DNA of 32,437 bases. Source: a bacterium (GTDB lineage: Bacteria; Elusimicrobiota; Elusimicrobia; UBA1565). The stretch's first letter is position 1, and every line of letters starts with the position of its first letter. Positions 26,809 through 32,437 of the stretch are shown piece after piece. The notes under the pieces are model-generated. The model ran no database searches. It worked only from the letters and a program-made list of their open reading frames with translations, and had not been told where the DNA came from. The stretch spans positions 1 through 32,437 of the forward strand of contig SCTT01000210.1 of assembly GCA_004322435.1 (NCBI GenBank). The letters are read 5' to 3'. A program made the position numbers and the translations under genes.

Positions 26809-27422
26809 CGCGAGAGCCTCTGCAAGAGCGACCCGAGCGCCAAAAAGGGCGCCGCCTGCCACACGCGCTCGAGCCCCGGCGAGACGGACCCGGGCAGCCA
26901 CGTCAGGGCGCGGTCGAGCGTCGGCCCCAAAAGCGCCACCGCGGCGTAGACGAAGAGGGCCGTCGCCGCCAGGTGCACGCCCACCGAGCGCGCCCACAGG
27001 CGCCGCCACGGCACGACGCCCTCGGTGACGACCGCCTCGAGGGCCCGGGCCGTCAGCGCGGCGCGCCAGGAGCGCACGCGAGCCTCGACGCGGCCGTGCA
27101 GGGCCCCGAGCGCCAGCCCGACGGGCAAGGACAGCGCGGGGGGGATGCCGGAGGGCCCGGCGGAGAGGAGGACGGCGGTCGCGGCGGCGACGGCGCCGTT
27201 GGGCGGCATCACCGAGCCCACGGGGAGCTCTTCCAAGCAGAACACCTCGACCAAGGCCCCGAGGCCGGCGCCGAGCACGGGGTCGCCGGCGAGCCAGCCC
27301 ACCAGCGGGCCGACCACGAGCGGCCGCGAGACGAGCCACTGGCCCACCAGAACCGTGTCCGCCTCGAGGACGGCGACGCTCGCCGAGAGGGCCGGCAGCC
27401 CCACGCTCAGCCAGGCGCTCAT
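26805..27422 (-). CDS. PTS mannose/sorbose-family EIIC component
   Basis: LEADTVLVGQWLVSRPLVVGPLVGWLAGDPVLGAGLGALVEVFCLEELPVGSVMPPNGAVAAA. Confidence 0.9.
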   Translation of the reverse strand: MSAWLSVGLPALSASVAVLEADTVLVGQWLVSRPLVVGPLVGWLAGDPVLGAGLGALVEVFCLEELPVGSVMPPNGAVAAATAVLLSAGPSGIPPALSLPVGLALGALHGRVEARVRSWRAALTARALEAVVTEGVVPWRRLWARSVGVHLAATALFVYAAVALLGPTLDRALTWLPGSVSPGLERVWQAAPFLALGSLLQRLSR

Positions 27423-27901
27423 GCGCGGGCCTTGAGCGCCGCCATGACGTCGAGCGGGGCTTCGGAGGGCACGGCGCGGCCCTCGACGCGCACGCCGCGG
27501 CCGTCGAGAGCCTCCAGGCAGTCGATGTCGGCCGAGTCCAGGTAGATGGCGCGCCCGAGCTGGACGGTGCCCGCCGCGTAGTGGAGGCCGCCGACGTTGA
27601 CCGAGGAGAACGGGACGCCCGCCTCGTGCAGGGCCAAGACCTCCTGGGGCCCGGGCGCGAGGACCAGCACGCGCTCGGGCGAGGCGGCGGCGTTCTTCAG
27701 GATGGACGGCGCCGCCGCGACGGTCAACACGTCCAAGGCCACGGCGGGCGGCACGCTCAGCTCCATCAGCGCGCGCGTCGTGGGGTCGGAGGCGGCCTGG
27801 TCGCAGACCACCGCGACGCGCTGGGCCTTGAGCACCGGCAGCCATCCTTCCACGACCTGGCCGTGGATGAGGCGGTCGTCGATGCGCACCAAGGTCAGCA
27901 T
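27419..27901 (-). CDS. PTS mannose-family EIIB component
   Basis: MLTLVRIDDRLIHGQVVEGWLPVLKAQRVAVVCDQAASDP. Confidence 0.94.
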   Translation of the reverse strand: MLTLVRIDDRLIHGQVVEGWLPVLKAQRVAVVCDQAASDPTTRALMELSVPPAVALDVLTVAAAPSILKNAAASPERVLVLAPGPQEVLALHEAGVPFSSVNVGGLHYAAGTVQLGRAIYLDSADIDCLEALDGRGVRVEGRAVPSEAPLDVMAALKARA

Positions 27902-28302
27902 CGCTTGGCCGTGAGCATCTTCTTGACGTCGGCCACCGCGCGGCGGCCGCACTCGATCATCCGCTCGGCGAGGGCCTCGGGCGTGGACCCCTCGCGGTTG
28001 TTGAAGGCCGAGACCAGCATGTAGAGGTTGACGCCGCTGACGACGTGGGCGCCGGGCAGGTCCTTGACCACCGGCAGCACCACGTTGCAGGGCGTCCCGC
28101 CCGGCATGTCGACGGCCACGACGAGCTCCCCGCCGCCGAGCTCCGAGACGGCCTCGAGCACCCGCCGGCGCACCTCGTCGACCGGCAGGCGCGGCGAGAC
28201 GCCGACGCAGCGGACGTTCTTCTGGGGGCCGACGATGCTCTCGGCGGCCTCCACCAGATAGGCGCCGAAGTCGCCGTGCGTGATGACGAGCAGGCTCACC
28301 AT
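27895..28302 (-). CDS. PTS mannose-family EIIA component
   Basis: MVSLLVITHGDFGAYLVEAAESIVG, VVAVDMPGGTPCNVVLPV. Confidence 0.92.
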   Translation of the reverse strand: MVSLLVITHGDFGAYLVEAAESIVGPQKNVRCVGVSPRLPVDEVRRRVLEAVSELGGGELVVAVDMPGGTPCNVVLPVVKDLPGAHVVSGVNLYMLVSAFNNREGSTPEALAERMIECGRRAVADVKKMLTAKRC

Positions 28303-29159
28303 CAGCGCTGGACGTCCCGGTGGAACTCGCGCGCCGCGTAGCCGTCCTCGCGCAGCACCCCCGCGACATGGCGGGTGATGTAGACGCTGCGGTGGCGGCC
28401 GCCCGTGCAGCCGACGGCGATGGTCAGGTAGGACTTGCCCTCGCGGATGTAGAACGGGACCAACGTCTCGACCATCTTGATGAAGCCGCCGAGGAAGGGC
28501 TTCGTGATGGGGTTCTTCATCACGTATTTCGCCACGGCCGGGTCGAGGCCGGTCTTGCGGCGCAGCGCGGCGACGTAATAGGGGTTCGGCAAGAACCGCA
28601 CGTCCATCACCAAATCCGCGTCCCGCGGCAGGCCGTACTTGTAGCCGAACGAGACGACCGAGATCTGCATCTCGGCGCGGCGCTTGGCGCCGATGGCGAT
28701 GGACACCTGCTCCTTGAGCTCGCCCAGGGCCAGGTTCGTCGTGTCGATGACCTTGTCGGCGAGCCCCTTGATGTCGGCCAAAAAGCGCCGCTCGGCGCGG
28801 ATCGACTGCAGCAGGTTCTTGCCGAGCGGATGGCGGTGGCGGGTCTCCGAGAAGCGCTGTACCAGCGCCTCCTCCGAGGCATCGAGGAAGAGGACCTTGG
28901 TCTCGACGCCCTTCTGGCGCATCACCGCCGCGAACGCCTCGAGGTCGCGGCGGAAGTCGCCGCCGCGGATGTCGAGGCCGAGCGCGGTGAGGCCGTAGTG
29001 CGGCGCGCTCAGCACGAGCTCGCCGAACTTGCCGAGCAGGTCCACCGGCAGGTTGTCCACGCACACGAACCCCAGGTCCTCGAAGATCTTCAAGGCCTGG
29101 CTGCGCCCCGCCCCCGAGAGGCCGGTGATGATGAAGAGGCGGCGGCCCGGGCGGCTCAT
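28302..29159 (-). CDS. rapZ: RNase adapter protein RapZ (YvcJ family)
   Basis: RRLFIITGLSGAGRSQALKIFEDLGFVCVDNLPVDLL, LNPYY-like FLPNPYYVAALR, IAVGCTGGRHRSVYI. Confidence 0.96.
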   Translation of the reverse strand: MSRPGRRLFIITGLSGAGRSQALKIFEDLGFVCVDNLPVDLLGKFGELVLSAPHYGLTALGLDIRGGDFRRDLEAFAAVMRQKGVETKVLFLDASEEALVQRFSETRHRHPLGKNLLQSIRAERRFLADIKGLADKVIDTTNLALGELKEQVSIAIGAKRRAEMQISVVSFGYKYGLPRDADLVMDVRFLPNPYYVAALRRKTGLDPAVAKYVMKNPITKPFLGGFIKMVETLVPFYIREGKSYLTIAVGCTGGRHRSVYITRHVAGVLREDGYAAREFHRDVQR

Positions 29160-30121
29160 GCGCGCCGTCCTTGGCCCATGCGGGCCAACAGGCGCCGGTT
29201 GAAGTCCTCGGCCGACGACGTCCCGCCCTGGCGCAGCCGCTGGTTGAGCGCGGCGACCTCGATCAAGACGGCGAGGTTCCGGCCGGGGCTCACCGGGATG
29301 CGCACCAGCGGGACCTCGACCTCGAGGATGCGGGCGGTCTGCTTGTGGAGGCCCGTGCGGTCGTAGACCGCCTCGGGGTTCCAGGCCTCGAGGTTCACCG
29401 AGAGGCCGATCGAGGAGTGGGCGAGGATGGAGCCGACGCCGAAGAGGAGCTTGACGTCGATGATGCCCAGGCCCCTGACCTCGAGGTAGTGGCGCAGCGG
29501 CTCGGGGCAGGTGCCGACCAGCACGTCGCCGTGCTTGCGGCGCACCTCGACGATGTCGTCGGCGACGAGGATGTGGCCGCGCTTGACGAGCTCGAGCGCG
29601 CACTCGGACTTGCCGATGCCGGCCTCGCCCTGGATGAGGACGCCCAGGCCGTACACGTCCACCAGCACGCCGTGCAGGCGCACGAACGGGGCGAGGCGCT
29701 CCTCGAGGAGGAAGGTCAGCTCGCCGATGAAGTCGGCGGTCTCGAGCGCGGTGCGCAAAAGCGGCACCTTGAACTTCCGGCAGGCCTCGGCCAGCGCCGG
29801 CGGCACGCGCAGGCCGCGCGTGACGACCAGGCAGGGCACCGCCTGGTCGGCCAGCATGCGCTCGAGGTTGGTCGCGAGGCGGTGCGCGTCCGCCTGCACG
29901 AGGAAGGCCTGCTCGCCGCGCCCGATGATGTGGATGCGCTCGGCGCGGAAGTGCGCGGGGAACCCCGCCAAGGCCAGCCCGGGGCGGTTGACCTCGGGCG
30001 TGGTGATGCGCCGCCGCAGCGCGCCGCGCCCGGCCACGAGCTCCAGGCGCAGCCGGCGCTTGTGGTCCTTGAGGAGGTCGCCGACCGTCAGCGACCGCCC
30101 GGACGGGACGGGGGGGATCAG
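29156..30121 (-). CDS. hprK: HPr kinase/phosphorylase, probable CTG start
   Basis: VYGLGVLIQGEAGIGKSECALELVKRGHILVADD; in-frame N-terminal SLTVGDLLKDHKRRLRLELVAGRGALRR lies upstream of first GTG (30037); CTGA overlap with hpf stop at 30121. Confidence 0.88.
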   Translation of the reverse strand: MIPPVPSGRSLTVGDLLKDHKRRLRLELVAGRGALRRRITTPEVNRPGLALAGFPAHFRAERIHIIGRGEQAFLVQADAHRLATNLERMLADQAVPCLVVTRGLRVPPALAEACRKFKVPLLRTALETADFIGELTFLLEERLAPFVRLHGVLVDVYGLGVLIQGEAGIGKSECALELVKRGHILVADDIVEVRRKHGDVLVGTCPEPLRHYLEVRGLGIIDVKLLFGVGSILAHSSIGLSVNLEAWNPEAVYDRTGLHKQTARILEVEVPLVRIPVSPGRNLAVLIEVAALNQRLRQGGTSSAEDFNRRLLARMGQGRRA

Positions 30122-30651
30122 CGGGAGCCCTTGCGCGCCGGCTGCAGCAGGCCGAAGGAGTCGTCCTGGCGCCGGTAGATGACCTGGACGTCGCCGGAGT
30201 CCGAGTCGTTGTACATCCAGAACACGAAGCCCAAGCGCTCCATCTCGGCGGCGGCCTCCTCGGCCGTCATCGACGTCATCGGCACCTGCTTGATGACCGA
30301 GAAGCGCACCGGGCGGGGGTCCATCTCGCGCTCGGCGACCTCGGGGGCGGACTCGCCGGGCTTATGGCGGTTCTTGAGCTTCTCCTTGAGCTTGCGCAGC
30401 TGGCCGTCCACCTTGTCGGAGGCGAGGTCGATGGCGGCGTAGAGCGTCGCGGCCTGCGACAGCGCCCGGAGGGTCTGGCGGCCGGCGTGGAGGATGACCT
30501 CGGCCTGGTGGGCCCGCTTCTCGACCGACAGGGTGACCTGGGCCCAGACGATGTTGTCGAAGTACTTCTCGGCCTTCGAGATCTTGGCCTCGACGTAGTC
30601 CCGGATAGCGGGGGTCAGCTTGAGATGCCGGCCGGTGATCTGGATCTTCAT
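30118..30651 (-). CDS. hpf: Long-form ribosome hibernation promoting factor
   Basis: MKIQITGRHLKLTPAIRDYVEAKISKAEKYFDNI...; C-terminal domain VIKQVPMTSMTAEEAAAEMERLGFVFWMYNDSDSGDVQVIYRRQDDSFGLLQP. Confidence 0.96.
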   Translation of the reverse strand: MKIQITGRHLKLTPAIRDYVEAKISKAEKYFDNIVWAQVTLSVEKRAHQAEVILHAGRQTLRALSQAATLYAAIDLASDKVDGQLRKLKEKLKNRHKPGESAPEVAEREMDPRPVRFSVIKQVPMTSMTAEEAAAEMERLGFVFWMYNDSDSGDVQVIYRRQDDSFGLLQPARKGSR

Positions 30652-30684
30652 GGGGGTCCCTCGGAGTGAGGCTTACGCGCGGCA

Positions 30685-30713
30685 AGTTTAGACGTTTATC
30701 ACCCCCCTGTCAA
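30685..30713 (-). promoter_or_regulatory. Operon promoter TTGACA-17 bp-TAAACT upstream of hpf
   Basis: Revcomp of 30708-30713 and 30685-30690. Confidence 0.75.
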
Positions 30714-30754
30714 CGCGCGTGCCCGCGCGTACGGAGACGCCCTCCGGAGGCCGG

Positions 30755-30784
30755 TTGACGGGGGCGGGTCGGATGCGGTAAGAT
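30755..30784 (+). promoter_or_regulatory. Putative dnaA promoter TTGACG-18 bp-TAAGAT
   Basis: TTGACG 30755-30760; TAAGAT 30779-30784. Confidence 0.6.
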
Positions 30785-30848
30785 GGCCCTAGATACCGGG
30801 GGAGCCGGCCCGGGGCGCCGTCCCTCGGCCCTGGACCGGCCCCCTGTT

Positions 30849-30901
30849 TGCATATCTGTATGTTTTTAAACATTTTTTCGATTATCAACACCTGTGGATA
30901 A
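30849..30901. promoter_or_regulatory. AT-rich tract and DnaA boxes, candidate part of oriC
   Basis: TTATCAACA (30882-30890), TGTGGATAA = revcomp TTATCCACA (30893-30901), preceded by AT-rich tract in a GC-rich context. Confidence 0.65.
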
Positions 30902-30904
30902 CCT

Positions 30905-32257
30905 GTGAAGAACTCCTCCCCTGGGGCCCTTTGGGAGCGCGCCCTGGAGCTCCTGGGACCGGAGATCGGCTCGGACAACCTGGAGCTCTGGCTCAAGCCC
31001 GTCGCGCCGCAGGGTTTCGACGGCCGCCTGATGATGATCAAGGTGCCCAACAAGTTCTTCACCGAGTACATCAAGGACCACTACCAGCGCCGCCTCGAAG
31101 AGCACCTCAAGGTCCTGACCGGCGGCGAGGTGACCCTCGACTACTCGGTCACCAAAGACCTGCAGGCCGCCCCCCGCGAGCCCGCCCCCATCGAGGAGGC
31201 CCGCCCCCAGTCCGAGTTCAAGCTCTCGGAGCTCAACCCGCGCTACACCTTCTCGACCTTCGTCGTCGGGGCCTCCAACCGCTTCGCGCAGGCGACCGCC
31301 GAGGCCGTCGCCCGCAACCCGGGGCGCCAGTTCAACCCGTTCTTCATCTACGGGGGGGTGGGCCTGGGCAAGACCCACCTGATGCACGCCATCGGCCACT
31401 CGATGCGCAAGACGCACGGCCAGGCGCGCGTGCTCTACACGACCTCCGAGCAGTTCGTCAACGAGTACATCGAGTCGCTGCGCTTCGACAAGCCCGACGC
31501 CTTCCGTTCGAAGTTCCGGAACCTAGACTGCCTGCTCATAGACGATATCCAGTTCTTGGTGGGCAAGGGGCGCTCCGAGGAGGAGTTCTTCTACACCTTC
31601 AACTCCCTCTTCGACGCCCACAAGCAGATCGTGGTCGCCTCCGACCGCGCCCCGAAGGAGATGGCCCCCTCCGAGCAGCGCCTGATCTCCCGCTTCGAGT
31701 GGGGCGTCGTCAGCGACATCAAGCCCCCGGACCTCGAGACCCGCATCGCCATCCTGCGCAAGAAGGCGGACTCCGAGAAGATCTTCGTTCCCGACGACGT
31801 CGTGCTCTACCTGGCGACCGCCGTCAAATCCAACATCCGCGAGCTCGAGGGAGCCCTCATCCGCCTCTCCGCCTTCGCGATGCTGACCGACACCCCTCTG
31901 TCGGTGGACGTCGCCAAGGAGCTCCTGCGGGACACCCTCTCCACGGACGGTCCGGCCACGGTCCGCGTCGAGACCATCCTCAAGGTCGTGGCCGAGAAGT
32001 ACGCGGTGGACGTCCGGGACCTCCTGGGCCGGTCCCGGCGCAACGAGGTGGTCTTCCCCCGCCAGCTCGGCATGTACCTGTCCTCCACGATGACCCCCCT
32101 TTCCACGACCGACATCGGCCGGGCCTTCGGAGGCCGCGACCATACGACGGTCATCCACGCGCGGGACAAGATCAAGGGGATGCTCGACAAAGACCCTTTC
32201 TTTTTAGAGACCATCAACAAGCTGGTCGAGAAGGTGAAGGCTGTGGACAACGCGTGA
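30905..32257 (+). CDS. dnaA: Chromosomal replication initiator DnaA
   Basis: GTG start; NPRYTFSTFVVGASNRFAQATAEAVA, FFIYGGVGLGKTHLMHAIGH, LLIDDIQFLVGKGRSEEEFF, GRAFGGRDHTTVIHARDKI. Confidence 0.98.
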   Translation: MKNSSPGALWERALELLGPEIGSDNLELWLKPVAPQGFDGRLMMIKVPNKFFTEYIKDHYQRRLEEHLKVLTGGEVTLDYSVTKDLQAAPREPAPIEEARPQSEFKLSELNPRYTFSTFVVGASNRFAQATAEAVARNPGRQFNPFFIYGGVGLGKTHLMHAIGHSMRKTHGQARVLYTTSEQFVNEYIESLRFDKPDAFRSKFRNLDCLLIDDIQFLVGKGRSEEEFFYTFNSLFDAHKQIVVASDRAPKEMAPSEQRLISRFEWGVVSDIKPPDLETRIAILRKKADSEKIFVPDDVVLYLATAVKSNIRELEGALIRLSAFAMLTDTPLSVDVAKELLRDTLSTDGPATVRVETILKVVAEKYAVDVRDLLGRSRRNEVVFPRQLGMYLSSTMTPLSTTDIGRAFGGRDHTTVIHARDKIKGMLDKDPFFLETINKLVEKVKAVDNA

Positions 32258-32404
32258 ATGAAAGGGCGTGGGACCGGGATGGACGCTCTTCCGGTGGACG
32301 CTGGGGACGGCGGCCGGACGGGTTGGGGATGGAAAACGTAGGGAATTTCAGAGCGGGCCGGGGATATCCACACTCCCCCCGGCTGGGATAAGAGGACGAT
32401 GAGC

Positions 32405-32437
32405 ATGAAAATCAACTGTACGACGGACGAGCTTTCG
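32405..32437 (+). CDS. dnaN: Probable DNA polymerase III beta subunit, N-terminal fragment
   Basis: MKINCTTDELS beginning directly after dnaA; alternative start 32399; truncated by window edge. Confidence 0.55.
   Translation, partial: MKINCTTDELS

Noticed and set aside
30829-30837. CCTGGACC at -75 of dnaA as a fifth CCTAGG-type element
   Set aside because: Lacks one G of the core, sits in very GC-rich sequence, and dnaA is not an exported protein; coincidence cannot be excluded.
30931-32391. 486-aa plus-strand ORF overlapping dnaA
   Set aside because: Arg/Pro-rich frame shadow of dnaA.

Overview
High-GC bacterial window read by eye, with no database search. The right end holds a probable replication-origin region: dnaA, the start of a probable dnaN, and DnaA boxes. 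Leftward from it runs a compact minus-strand operon: hpf, hprK, rapZ, mannose-family PTS EIIA/EIIB/EIIC/EIID, HPr, EI, lepA and two signal peptidase I genes. The left and middle parts are mostly plus-strand accessory and envelope genes: two PGRP-type amidases, two large MFS-like proteins with N-terminal signal peptides (one also carrying a HAD domain), two tandem CheY-like receivers, a sensorless histidine kinase, a beta-propeller/FlgD-Ig exported protein followed by a PorV/UPF0164-like protein, an M28 peptidase, and a TetR gene next to a tiny Cys-rich membrane protein. The gene content (FlgD-type C-terminal domain, PorV-like protein, signal peptide plus Pro/Ala-rich leader proteins) suggests a Gram-negative lineage such as Elusimicrobiota; this is inference. 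The most interesting signals are: (1) CCTAGG-type upstream elements at a nearly fixed -75/-76 position before four exported-protein genes, two of which share an exact 15-mer at -46; (2) a common N-terminal module on functionally unrelated proteins; (3) recurrent TANNNT boxes 6-7 nt before start codons, suggesting leaderless transcripts; (4) a TetR/Cys-rich micro-protein pair with matching operators; (5) a decayed HigB-like toxin whose antitoxin is fused to a signal peptide and transglutaminase-like domain; (6) an 87-bp palindromic element inserted in frame in a coding sequence; and (7) an hprK that appears to start at CTG.
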